Assembly (NCBI RefSeq): GCF_018798885.1
Contig: NZ_CP076361.1
Location: forward strand, 2,509,501 to 2,573,500
Direction: 5' to 3'
DNA length: 64,000 nucleotides
Source: Gemmobacter fulvus
Lineage (GTDB): Bacteria > Pseudomonadota > Alphaproteobacteria > Rhodobacterales > Rhodobacteraceae
The notes under the pieces were generated by a model. The model made no database searches. It was given only the letters and a program-made list of their open reading frames with translations, and was not told where the DNA came from. Below are positions 55,106 to 63,088 of this stretch, piece by piece; the first letter of the stretch is position 1; each line of letters begins with the position of its first letter. The translations under genes and the position numbers were made by a program.

Positions 55106-55993
55106 ATGATCATCAGGACGCTCGGGGCTGGTGCGGGCGGTGGGCTGCCGCAGTGGAACTGTGGGTGCCCTCAATGCCGGGCAGCGCGGGCCGGCGAGAT
55201 TGCGGCGATGACGCAATCTTCGCTGGCGCTGTCGGCAGATGGGCAGGCGTGGGTGCTGCTCAATGCCTCGCCTGATCTGCGCCAGCAACTTGCGGCCACG
55301 CCTGCGCTGCATCCACGCGGGCTGCGCGACAGCCCGGTGGCCGCTGTTGTTCTGACCAATGCCGATGTGGATCATATCGCCGGGTTGCTGAGCCTGCGGG
55401 AAAAGACGCCGTTCCGGCTGTTTGCCACCGCATCGACCCTGACGGTTCTGGCCGAAAACGCGGTGTTTGCGGTGCTGGATCCTGCGCTGGTGACGCCGGT
55501 TGCCATCACGCTGGATCAGCCGTTCTGCCCGCTGCCGGGGCTGGAGATCATCGCCTATGCCGTGCCGGGCAAGGTGGCGCTGTATCTGGAAGGGCCCGAG
55601 GTCGAGACGCGGGCGATGGGCGAGCAGACCATTGGTCTGCGCATCGTGCAGGGCGGTCGGGTGCTGCATTACCTGCCGGGCTGTGCCGATCTGCCCGACT
55701 GGCTGTGTGACCGGCTGACCGAGGCGGATCTGCTGCTGTTTGATGGCACGGTCTGGGCCGATGACGATATGCAGCGCTCTGGCACCGGGGCAAAGACCGG
55801 CGCGCGCATGGGGCATCTGGCGATGTCGGGGCCGGAGGGCAGCCTTGCGCGGTTGGCGGGGCTGACCGCCCGGCGGGTCTATACGCATATCAACAACACC
55901 AACCCCGTTCTGCTGCCGGGCGCGCCGGAACGCGCCGCCCTGTTTGCCGCCGGATGGGAGCTTGCCGCTGATGGCATGGAGATCGTGTTATGA
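55106..55993 (+). CDS. pqqB: PQQ biosynthesis protein PqqB
   Basis: Metallo-beta-lactamase-fold protein that hydroxylates the cross-linked Glu-Tyr intermediate. The 295-residue product has LGAGAGGGLPQWNCGCPQC near the N-terminus, the metal-binding NADVDHIAGLLSLRE (HxH-type region modified as in PqqB) and FDGTVWADDD. Its stop overlaps the pqqC start by four bases. The gene follows pqqA by 13 bases. Confidence 0.96.
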   Translation: MIIRTLGAGAGGGLPQWNCGCPQCRAARAGEIAAMTQSSLALSADGQAWVLLNASPDLRQQLAATPALHPRGLRDSPVAAVVLTNADVDHIAGLLSLREKTPFRLFATASTLTVLAENAVFAVLDPALVTPVAITLDQPFCPLPGLEIIAYAVPGKVALYLEGPEVETRAMGEQTIGLRIVQGGRVLHYLPGCADLPDWLCDRLTEADLLLFDGTVWADDDMQRSGTGAKTGARMGHLAMSGPEGSLARLAGLTARRVYTHINNTNPVLLPGAPERAALFAAGWELAADGMEIVL

Positions 55994-56730
55994 CGGAACT
56001 TTCGCTCACCCGCGCCACGCTGGAGGCGCGTCTGCGCCAGATCGGCGTTGACCGCTATCACGACAAACATCCCTTCCATCACCGGCTGCATTCCGGCCAC
56101 TGCACCATGGAAGAGGTGCAGGCCTGGGTGATCAACCGCTGGTATTACCAATCGCGCATCCCGATGAAGGACGCGGCCTTTCTGTCGCGCTGCACCGATC
56201 CGGATCTGCGCCGCATCTGGCGATCGCGGATCAAGGACCATGACGGCGGGGAGCATGAGGGTGGCGGCATCCGGCGTTGGCTGAAACTGGCCGAGGGTGT
56301 GGGGCTGGACCCCGATTATGTCGCCTCGGGGCGCGGCGTGATGCCCGCCACCCGCTTTGCGGTGGAGGCCTATATCCGCTTCGTGCGGGACGAGCCGCTG
56401 ATTGCGGCCATGGCCGCCTCATTGACCGAGATGTTCGCGCCCGCGATCCATACGGCGCGGATCGAAGGTCTTCTGGCGCATTACAGCTTTGCCAATCCGA
56501 CCACGGTGTCCTATTTCCGACACCGGCTGGGCGAAGCGCCAAAGGATGTGGCCTTCACGCTGAACTGGGTGCTGGACCGGGCGCTGACCCGCGCCGACCA
56601 AGAGGCCGCCCTTGGCGCGCTGACCTTCAAGACCGAGGTGCTGTGGGCGCAACTGGATGCGCTGTGGCATGGCTATGTGGCGGGCAATATCCCACCCGGT
56701 GCCTGGCGACCCGGCGAGGGGCAGCTGTGA
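55990..56730 (+). CDS. pqqC: Pyrroloquinoline-quinone synthase PqqC
   Basis: Cofactor-free oxidase catalysing the final ring closure and oxidation to PQQ. The 246-residue product has RYHDKHPFHHRLHSGHCTME in part, VINRWYYQSRIPMKDAAFLS and the RIKDHDGGEHEGGG segment, all diagnostic, plus conserved histidines. The start overlaps the pqqB stop (ATGA) and its stop overlaps the pqqD start (TGATG). Confidence 0.97.
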   Translation: MTELSLTRATLEARLRQIGVDRYHDKHPFHHRLHSGHCTMEEVQAWVINRWYYQSRIPMKDAAFLSRCTDPDLRRIWRSRIKDHDGGEHEGGGIRRWLKLAEGVGLDPDYVASGRGVMPATRFAVEAYIRFVRDEPLIAAMAASLTEMFAPAIHTARIEGLLAHYSFANPTTVSYFRHRLGEAPKDVAFTLNWVLDRALTRADQEAALGALTFKTEVLWAQLDALWHGYVAGNIPPGAWRPGEGQL

Positions 56731-56996
56731 TGGCCCTCATCCCCCGGCTGCCGCGCGGCGTGCGCCTGCATCAGGATCGGGTGCGCGGCGTGCCGGTGCT
56801 GCTTGGCCCCGAACGGGCGTTGATCCTGGACGAGATCGGTGCGGCGATCCTGGCCGAGCTGGACGGCGCGGCGCTGGACGAGATCGTGGCCCGGCTGGCA
56901 GTGCGCTATGACGCGCCCGTGGCCGAAATCGGCGCGGACGTGCGGGACTTTCTGGATGATCTTCAGGCGCAGCGACTGGTGGATTACCATGCGTGA
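56730..56996 (+). CDS. pqqD: PQQ biosynthesis chaperone PqqD
   Basis: Small winged-helix protein that binds PqqA and presents it to PqqE. The 88-residue product starts MALIPRLPRGVRLHQDRVRG, with VLLGPERALILDEIGAAILAE in part and the terminal DVRDFLDDLQAQRLV. I chose ATG 56730, which overlaps the pqqC stop by one base. The pqqE start lies inside its last codons (56989), so all pqq genes are translationally coupled. Confidence 0.94.
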   Translation: MALIPRLPRGVRLHQDRVRGVPVLLGPERALILDEIGAAILAELDGAALDEIVARLAVRYDAPVAEIGADVRDFLDDLQAQRLVDYHA

Positions 56997-58077
56997 CGCG
57001 CCGCCTTCCGCCCCGCCGATTGCGCTTCTGGCCGAGCTGACACATCGCTGCCCGCTGGCCTGCCCCTATTGTTCCAACCCGCTGGACCTGCTGGCGCGCG
57101 AGGCAGAGCTGGACACCGATGCCTGGGCGCGGATCTTTGATCAGGCGGCAGCGCTCGGGGTGTTGCAGGTGCATCTGTCGGGCGGAGAACCCGCCTCGCG
57201 CCGGGATCTGGAGGCGCTGGTGGCGGCGGCGCGGCGGGCCGGGCTTTATGTCAACCTGATCACTTCGGGCATCGGGCTGACCGAGGCACGGCTGGACGCG
57301 CTGGAGGCAGCGGGCGTCGATCATGTGCAATTGTCGCTGCAAGGGGTGACGGCGGCGATGGCTGATCGGATCGGCGGTTACAAGGGCGGTTATGACCGCA
57401 AGCTGGCCATCGCACGCTCGATCACGGCGCGCGGCCTGCCGCTGACGCTCAACGCGGTGATGCACCGCGAGAATATCGGTGATCTGCGGCAGGCGATTGA
57501 TTTTGCCGCCGATCTGGGCGCGCGGCGGATCGAGGTCGCCTGTGTGCAGTTTTACGGCTGGGCGTTGAAGAACCGCAGCGCATTGCAGCCGACCCGCGCG
57601 CAGGTCGACGAGGCCAAACGTGTGGTAGAAGCCGCCCGCCCGCAGTATCACGGGCGCATGGTGCTGGATTTCGTGCCGCCCGATTACTACGCCGATTACC
57701 CCAAGGCCTGCATGGGCGGCTGGGGTTCGACCGGGCTGAACATCGCGCCGGATGGCACGGTGTTGCCCTGCCATGCGGCGGCGACGCTGCCGGGGCTGGT
57801 GTTTCCCAAGGCGACCGAGGTGCCGCTGGCCGACATCTGGTATCGCTCTGCCGCGTTTGACGCCTATCGCGGCGAGGACTGGATGCAGGAGCCGTGCCGC
57901 AGTTGCGACCGCCGCCACATCGACCATGGCGGCTGCCGCTGTCAGGCGCTGGCGCTGGCGGGCGATGCCCGCGCCGCCGATCCGGTCTGCCGTCATTCGG
58001 CGCATCGCGGCGTGGTCGACCGGCTTCTGGCCGATGTGCCGGTGGGCGACAGCCCGGCCTTCGCCTATCGGCGCTGA
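56989..58077 (+). CDS. pqqE: Radical SAM PQQ synthase component PqqE
   Basis: Radical SAM enzyme that forms the C-C bond between Glu and Tyr of PqqA. The 362-residue product has the CxxxCxxC motif (CPLACPYC, Cys21, 25, 28) and the LSGGEPASRRDLE segment. A C-terminal SPASM region with auxiliary-cluster cysteines (CMGGW, LPCHAA, CRSCDRR, GGCRCQ) follows. ATG 56989 overlaps the end of pqqD. It is slightly short for the family but keeps all cluster ligands. Confidence 0.96.
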   Translation: MRDAPPSAPPIALLAELTHRCPLACPYCSNPLDLLAREAELDTDAWARIFDQAAALGVLQVHLSGGEPASRRDLEALVAAARRAGLYVNLITSGIGLTEARLDALEAAGVDHVQLSLQGVTAAMADRIGGYKGGYDRKLAIARSITARGLPLTLNAVMHRENIGDLRQAIDFAADLGARRIEVACVQFYGWALKNRSALQPTRAQVDEAKRVVEAARPQYHGRMVLDFVPPDYYADYPKACMGGWGSTGLNIAPDGTVLPCHAAATLPGLVFPKATEVPLADIWYRSAAFDAYRGEDWMQEPCRSCDRRHIDHGGCRCQALALAGDARAADPVCRHSAHRGVVDRLLADVPVGDSPAFAYRR

Positions 58078-58125
58078 CGACGGCGGTTTGACAAGACGCC
58101 TGCGCGCCGCTTAGGTCTGGCCCGG

Positions 58126-59010
58126 ATGGCAGGGGTGGGCATGACGCAGACCGACAGCAGGGAACAGGGCCTGATCGCAACGCTGCTGGCAGCGGTGCCG
58201 TTGCGGGCGACGGCGATGATCGTCACGATCTATGGCGATGTGGTGGTGCCACGTGGCGGGGTCTTGTGGATGGGCGCGCTGGTCGAGATCTGCGCGGCCC
58301 TTGGCATCAGCGAAACGCTGGTGCGCACGGCGGTGTCGCGTCTGGTGGCGGCGGGGCAACTGGTGGGCGAGCGCGTGGGGCGGCGCAGCTATTACCGTCT
58401 GGCCGAGGCGGCGGGGCAGGAGTTCGCGGCAGCGGCACGGTTGCTTTATGGCCCGGCATCCGATGCGACAGGCTGGATGATTCACCATGCGCCGGGTCTG
58501 GCCGATGACGTGATCCGTCGCGCGGGGCTGGCGCGGATCGGGGCCGACCTCTATCTGCGGCCCGCGCATGACGGGGCGATGGCCGTGCCCGGCCTCGTCT
58601 TCCGCGCCGAGGTGGCGATGGGCGGCGCGGATCTGCCCACCTATGTGGCAGGTCTCTGGCCGCTGGACAGCCATGCCGCTGGTTATCACGCAATGATTGC
58701 GCAGTTCCGCCCGGTTGCCACATGGCTGGCGCAGGGCGGCGCGCTTGGCCCGGCGCAGGCGCTGGTGGCGCGGCTGTTGCTGGTCCATGCCTATCGTGGC
58801 GTTCTGTTGCGCGACCCGCGCCTGCCGGTGGCCGCACTGCCTGCTGACTGGCCCGGCGCGGCGGCGCGGGCGCTGTTTGCACAGCTTTATCCGCTGCTGT
58901 CGGCGCGGGCTGATTCGTATGTCGGCGCCCATTTTGACGGCGGCAGCGGGCTGTTGCCTGCCCAGACGCCGCAAACGCAGGCGCGGCTGCGGACACTGGC
59001 CGAAGGCTGA
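58126..59010 (+). CDS. paaX: PaaX family repressor of phenylacetate degradation
   Basis: GntR-like winged-helix repressor that responds to phenylacetyl-CoA. The 294-residue product has ETLVRTAVSRLVAAGQLVGE and RRSYYRLAEAAGQEF in the DNA-binding region (residues about 40-105) and the PaaX effector/dimer part after that. ATG 58126; an ATG 15 bases later is possible. It precedes paaJ and the paaABCDE genes with a large inverted repeat between them, likely its operator. Confidence 0.9.
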   Translation: MAGVGMTQTDSREQGLIATLLAAVPLRATAMIVTIYGDVVVPRGGVLWMGALVEICAALGISETLVRTAVSRLVAAGQLVGERVGRRSYYRLAEAAGQEFAAAARLLYGPASDATGWMIHHAPGLADDVIRRAGLARIGADLYLRPAHDGAMAVPGLVFRAEVAMGGADLPTYVAGLWPLDSHAAGYHAMIAQFRPVATWLAQGGALGPAQALVARLLLVHAYRGVLLRDPRLPVAALPADWPGAAARALFAQLYPLLSARADSYVGAHFDGGSGLLPAQTPQTQARLRTLAEG

Positions 59011-59067
59011 CCGGAGATAAATACAAGAAAATGAATACTTTTTCACGGTGCGTCTGCCGCAACGGTA

Positions 59068-59114
59068 AAAGCATCACATAAATTGCAATAAATCTCTTTA
59101 TTGCGTGATGCTTT
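59068..59114. promoter_or_regulatory. Large interrupted inverted repeat upstream of paaJ (probable PaaX site)
   Basis: AAAGCATCAC (59068-59077) and GCAATAAA (59085-59092) are mirrored by TTTATTGC (59097-59104) and GTGATGCTTT (59105-59114). Every position of both arms pairs, with a seven-base interruption on the left side. Located in the paaX-paaJ intergenic region; a TATACG -10-like element (59120-59125) follows directly. Confidence 0.6.
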
Positions 59115-59128
59115 GGCGCTATACGTTG

Positions 59129-59138
59129 ACCGATCGGT
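59129..59138. promoter_or_regulatory. TetR-type palindrome upstream of paaJ
   Basis: ACCGATCGGT is a perfect ten-base palindrome in a TTGACCGATCGGTTGG context. It resembles operators of TetR-family regulators of acyl-CoA metabolism such as PaaR or FadR-type proteins. It lies 54 bases before the paaJ start, right after the candidate -10. Confidence 0.45.
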
Positions 59139-59191
59139 TGGCGAATTGGGAGATGCGCCAGCCTCAGCAGACACACGGGAGGACAGCGCGC

Positions 59192-60397
59192 ATGTCGGAA
59201 GCTTTCATCTGCGACGCGATACGCACACCCATCGGGCGCTATGGTGGCGCGCTGGCCGGGATCCGGGCCGATGATCTGGCGGCGCTGCCGCTGAAGGCGC
59301 TGATGGCGCGCAATCCGCAGGTGGACTGGACGCAGGTGGATGACCTGATCTTCGGCTGTGCCAATCAGGCGGGCGAGGACAACCGCAATGTGGGCCGGAT
59401 GGCGGTGCTGCTGGCGGGTATGCCCATCGGCGTGCCGGGCACCACGGTCAACCGGCTCTGCGGCTCGGGCATGGATGCCGTCGGCATGGCGGCGCGGGCG
59501 ATCCGGGCTGGGGATTGCGACTTTGTCATCGCAGGCGGCGTGGAAAGCATGACCCGCGCCCCCTTCGTGATGCCCAAGGCCGAGACCGCCTTTTCGCGCA
59601 GCACGGCGGTCTATGACACGACGATTGGCTGGCGCTTTCCCAATCCGGCGCTGAAAAAGCTTTATGGCACCCATTCCATGCCGGAAACGGCGGATAATGT
59701 GGCGGCGGATCACGGCATCAGCCGCGCCGATCAGGATGCCTTTGCGGCGCGCAGCCAGGCGCGCTGGGCGGCGGCACAGGCAGCCGGGCGCTTTGGTGAT
59801 GAAATCGTGCCGGTGAGCATCGCGCAGAAAAAAGGCGATCCGCTGATCGTGGACACCGACGAACATCCGCGCCCCGGCACCACGGCAGAGCAGCTGGCAA
59901 AGCTGCGCGGCGTGAATGGCCCCGATCTGACGGTGACGGCAGGCAATGCCTCGGGGGTCAATGACGGCGCGGCGGCACTGGCGATCTGCTCGGCCGAAAT
60001 GGCCCGCGCGCAGGGCCTGACGCCCAAGGCCCGTATCGTGGCCATGGCGGCGGCGGGGGTGGAGCCGCGCGTGATGGGCGTTGGCCCGGCCCCTGCGGTG
60101 CGCAAGGTTCTGGCGCGCGCCGGGCTCACGCTGGACCAGATGGATGTGATCGAACTGAACGAAGCCTTCGCCGCGCAGGCGCTGGCCGTGCTGCGGGATC
60201 TGGGTCTGCCCGATGATGCCGCGCATGTGAACCCCAATGGCGGCGCGATTGCCCTGGGGCATCCCCTCGGCATGTCCGGCGCGCGCCTTGTCACCACGGC
60301 CATGTACCAGCTGCACCGCACCGGCGGGCGCTATGCGCTCTGCACCATGTGCATCGGCGTGGGGCAGGGCATCGCTCTCATCATCGAACGCGTCTGA
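59192..60397 (+). CDS. paaJ: 3-oxoadipyl-CoA/3-oxo-5,6-didehydrosuberyl-CoA thiolase
   Basis: Thiolase that cleaves the beta-keto acyl-CoA intermediates of phenylacetate (and beta-ketoadipate) degradation. The 401-residue product (ATG 59192 after GGGAGG) starts [20 protein letters not shown]. Catalytic Cys90 is in [20 protein letters not shown] carries the His, and [10 protein letters not shown] carries the second Cys. Position before paaA supports paaJ; pcaF is the alternative name by sequence. Confidence 0.92.
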   Translation: MSEAFICDAIRTPIGRYGGALAGIRADDLAALPLKALMARNPQVDWTQVDDLIFGCANQAGEDNRNVGRMAVLLAGMPIGVPGTTVNRLCGSGMDAVGMAARAIRAGDCDFVIAGGVESMTRAPFVMPKAETAFSRSTAVYDTTIGWRFPNPALKKLYGTHSMPETADNVAADHGISRADQDAFAARSQARWAAAQAAGRFGDEIVPVSIAQKKGDPLIVDTDEHPRPGTTAEQLAKLRGVNGPDLTVTAGNASGVNDGAAALAICSAEMARAQGLTPKARIVAMAAAGVEPRVMGVGPAPAVRKVLARAGLTLDQMDVIELNEAFAAQALAVLRDLGLPDDAAHVNPNGGAIALGHPLGMSGARLVTTAMYQLHRTGGRYALCTMCIGVGQGIALIIERV

Positions 60398-60413
60398 ACA
60401 GGGAAAGCCAGCC

Positions 60414-61412
60414 ATGTATGCACAGCTTGTGAAATCCGAAGGCGCGAAATCGCGCGACGAGATGACCCCGGAAGAAATCGCCTTTCAGGAGCGGATCGAC
60501 CGGGGCGAGAAGATCGAGCCGAAGGAATGGATGCCCGAAGGCTATCGCAAGACGCTGATCCGTCAGGTCGGCCAGCACGCCCATTCGGAAATCGTTGGTC
60601 AATTGCCCGAAGGCAACTGGATCACCCGCGCGCCTACGCTGGAACGCAAGGCGATCCTGCTGGCCAAGGTGCAGGACGAGGCGGGGCATGGGCTCTACCT
60701 CTATTCTGCCGCCGAAACGCTGGGCGTTTCGCGCGATGAGCTGCTGGAAGCACTGCATTCCGGCAAGATGAAATATTCGTCGATCTTCAATTACCCGACG
60801 CTGACCTGGGCCGACATGGGCGCGGTGGGCTGGCTGGTGGATGGGGCGGCGATCATGAATCAGGTGCCGCTGCAACGCACCAGCTATGGCCCCTACAGCC
60901 GCGCGATGATCCGCATCTGCAAGGAAGAAAGTTTCCATCAGCGGCAGGGCTACGACATCATGATGAAGATGTGCGCAGGCACGCCCGAACAGAAGGCGAT
61001 GGCGCAGGATGCGCTGAACCGCTTCTGGTATCCGGCGCTGATGATGTTCGGCCCTTCCGACAAGGACTCGGTCCATTCCGCACAGTCGATGGCGTGGAAG
61101 ATCAAGATGAACACCAATGACGAACTGCGCCAGAAATTCGTCGATCAGACGGTGCCGCAAGCGAAATACCTTGGCCTGACCGTGCCGGACGACAATCTGG
61201 TGTGGAACGAGGAAAAGGGCGGGCATGATTTTTCGGAACCCGACTGGGCCGAATTTTACGATGTGATCGCTGGCAATGGCCCCTGCAATGCCGAACGGCT
61301 GGGCGCGCGCGTCACCGCCTGGGAGGAGGGCGCTTGGTTCCGGGAGGGGCTGGTGGCCCATGCCCGTAAGGCCGAGGCGCGGCGCACCAGCGCAAGACAC
61401 GCCGCCGAATGA
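60414..61412 (+). CDS. paaA: Phenylacetyl-CoA 1,2-epoxidase subunit PaaA
   Basis: Catalytic diiron subunit of the ring-epoxidising monooxygenase. The 332-residue product has the four-helix diiron pattern: [14 protein letters not shown] carries an ExxH and [17 protein letters not shown] a second one. Start ATG 60414 gives [10 protein letters not shown]. It follows paaJ by 16 bases and is first of paaABCDE. Confidence 0.96.
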   Translation: MYAQLVKSEGAKSRDEMTPEEIAFQERIDRGEKIEPKEWMPEGYRKTLIRQVGQHAHSEIVGQLPEGNWITRAPTLERKAILLAKVQDEAGHGLYLYSAAETLGVSRDELLEALHSGKMKYSSIFNYPTLTWADMGAVGWLVDGAAIMNQVPLQRTSYGPYSRAMIRICKEESFHQRQGYDIMMKMCAGTPEQKAMAQDALNRFWYPALMMFGPSDKDSVHSAQSMAWKIKMNTNDELRQKFVDQTVPQAKYLGLTVPDDNLVWNEEKGGHDFSEPDWAEFYDVIAGNGPCNAERLGARVTAWEEGAWFREGLVAHARKAEARRTSARHAAE

Positions 61413-61484
61413 TCTGACCGATGTTTCGGGGGCGTGCCGTCCCCGACCCTAGCCAAATTACCCAAGCTTTGGGAGGAGAACCCG

Positions 61485-61769
61485 ATGTCCAGCGAATGGC
61501 CCCTCTGGGAGGTCTTCATCCGTGGTCAGCATGGTCTGAACCACCGTCATGTCGGCAGTCTGCACGCCCCGGATGCCGAAATGGCCATCCTGAATGCGCG
61601 CGATGTCTATACCCGCCGCAATGAGGGCGTGTCGATCTGGGTGGTGAAATCGAATGACATCACCGCCTCGTCGCCCTCGGAAAAAGGCCCGCTGTTCGAG
61701 CCGTCGAATGCCAAGGTCTATCGTCACCCGACCTTCTTCACGATTCCCGAAGAAGTGGGGCATATGTGA
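61485..61769 (+). CDS. paaB: Phenylacetyl-CoA epoxidase subunit PaaB
   Basis: Small bridging subunit needed for the PaaA-PaaC complex. The 94-residue product (ATG 61485, GGGAGGAG upstream) has EWPLWEVFIRGQHGLNHRHV and HAPDAEMAILNARDVYTRRN, typical of the family. Its stop overlaps the paaC start by one base. An upstream in-frame ATG is not protein-like. Confidence 0.95.
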   Translation: MSSEWPLWEVFIRGQHGLNHRHVGSLHAPDAEMAILNARDVYTRRNEGVSIWVVKSNDITASSPSEKGPLFEPSNAKVYRHPTFFTIPEEVGHM

Positions 61770-62524
61770 TGACCCAGGCGGCTTTGGTGGAATGGCTGCT
61801 GAGGACGGGCGACAATTGCCTGATCCTGGGCCATCGCGTGTCGGAATGGTGCGGCCACGCGCCGGCGCTGGAAGAGGATATCGCGCTGGCCAATACCGCG
61901 CTGGATCTGATCGGCCAGACGCAGTTCTGGCTGGGCCTTGCGGGCGAGGTCGAGGGGCAGGGGCGCAGCGCCGATCAGATCGCGTTTCTGCGTGATGCAG
62001 GCGCGTTCCGCAATGTGCTGCTGGTCGAGCGCCCGAATGGTGATTTCGGCCATACGCTGATGCGGCAATTCCTGTTCGATGCCTGGCATCTGGAATTGCT
62101 GCGCGCCCTGACCGGATCCGCCGATCCGCGCGTGGCCGAAATTGCGGCCAAGGCGCAAAAGGAAGTGGCCTATCATCTGGAACGCTCTGCGGATCTGGTG
62201 ATCCGGCTGGGCGATGGCACTGATGAGAGCCGCCGCCGGATGCAGAAGGCGCTGGACACGCTCTGGCCCTATACCGGCGAATTGTTCCTGTCGGACGAGG
62301 CGGACCGGGCTGTGGCCGAGGCGGGCATTGCGCCGCTGCCGGATACGCTGAAACCGGCATGGGATACCGTGGTGGCCGAGGTTCTGGCGGAGGCGACGCT
62401 GACCCTGCCGGGCGGCAGCTATCAGCACAAGGGCGGCAAGCGCGGTGTGCATACGGAACATCTGGGCTTTCTTCTGGCCGAGATGCAGTTTCTGCAACGC
62501 GCCTATCCCGGCGCGGTCTGGTAA
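61769..62524 (+). CDS. paaC: Phenylacetyl-CoA epoxidase structural subunit PaaC
   Basis: Structural partner of PaaA with a degenerate diiron helix bundle. The 251-residue product (ATG 61769 overlapping the paaB stop, TGATG) has the family segment LGHRVSEWCGHAPALEEDIA and YHLERSADLVIRLGDGTDES, with the terminal GKRGVHTEHLGFLLAEMQFL (reported in part). A GTG one codon earlier is possible. Confidence 0.94.
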   Translation: MTQAALVEWLLRTGDNCLILGHRVSEWCGHAPALEEDIALANTALDLIGQTQFWLGLAGEVEGQGRSADQIAFLRDAGAFRNVLLVERPNGDFGHTLMRQFLFDAWHLELLRALTGSADPRVAEIAAKAQKEVAYHLERSADLVIRLGDGTDESRRRMQKALDTLWPYTGELFLSDEADRAVAEAGIAPLPDTLKPAWDTVVAEVLAEATLTLPGGSYQHKGGKRGVHTEHLGFLLAEMQFLQRAYPGAVW

Positions 62525-62529
62525 GCGCG

Positions 62530-63054
62530 ATGCAGGCCGCCGCACATCCCCCGGTGGACGAGATCTGGCGCTGGCTGGCCGAGGTGCCGGACCCGGAAAT
62601 CCCGGTGATCAGCCTGACCGATCTGGGCATCATCCGCGCGGTGGAATGGCAGGAGGATACGCTGGTTGTCACCGTGACACCGACCTATTCGGGCTGCCCC
62701 GCCACCACGGTGATCAATCTGGATATCGAGACCGCCTTGCGCACCCATGGCATCCAGAAGCTGCGTCTGGCGCGGCGCCTGTCTCCGCCCTGGACAACCG
62801 ACTGGATCAGCGCCGAAGGCCGCGACAAGCTGCGCGCCTATGGCATCGCGCCGCCGGTGGATGGCACGGCGGCGGATGGCCGCCTTGTGGCGCGGGCCAG
62901 CCGTTTGGCAGGCGGGGCCAATCTGGTCATCACCTGCCCGCGCTGCGGATCGAACCATACCGAAAAGGTAAGCCAGTTCGGCTCTACCCCCTGCAAGGCC
63001 AGCTACCGCTGCACCGACTGTCTGGAACCCTTCGATTATTTCAAATGCATCTGA
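62530..63054 (+). CDS. paaD: Phenylacetate degradation protein PaaD
   Basis: MIP18/DUF59-like protein thought to help build the iron-sulfur cluster of the epoxidase system. The 174-residue product has PDPEIPVISLTDLGIIRAVE, TPTYSGCPATTVI and a C-terminal four-cysteine zinc-type module (CPRCGSNHTEKVS, CKASYRCTDC). ATG 62530 lies five bases after the paaC stop. Confidence 0.93.
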   Translation: MQAAAHPPVDEIWRWLAEVPDPEIPVISLTDLGIIRAVEWQEDTLVVTVTPTYSGCPATTVINLDIETALRTHGIQKLRLARRLSPPWTTDWISAEGRDKLRAYGIAPPVDGTAADGRLVARASRLAGGANLVITCPRCGSNHTEKVSQFGSTPCKASYRCTDCLEPFDYFKCI

Positions 63055-63088
63055 CGATGCGCCCGACCCTTATAGGCAGGAGCCCGAA

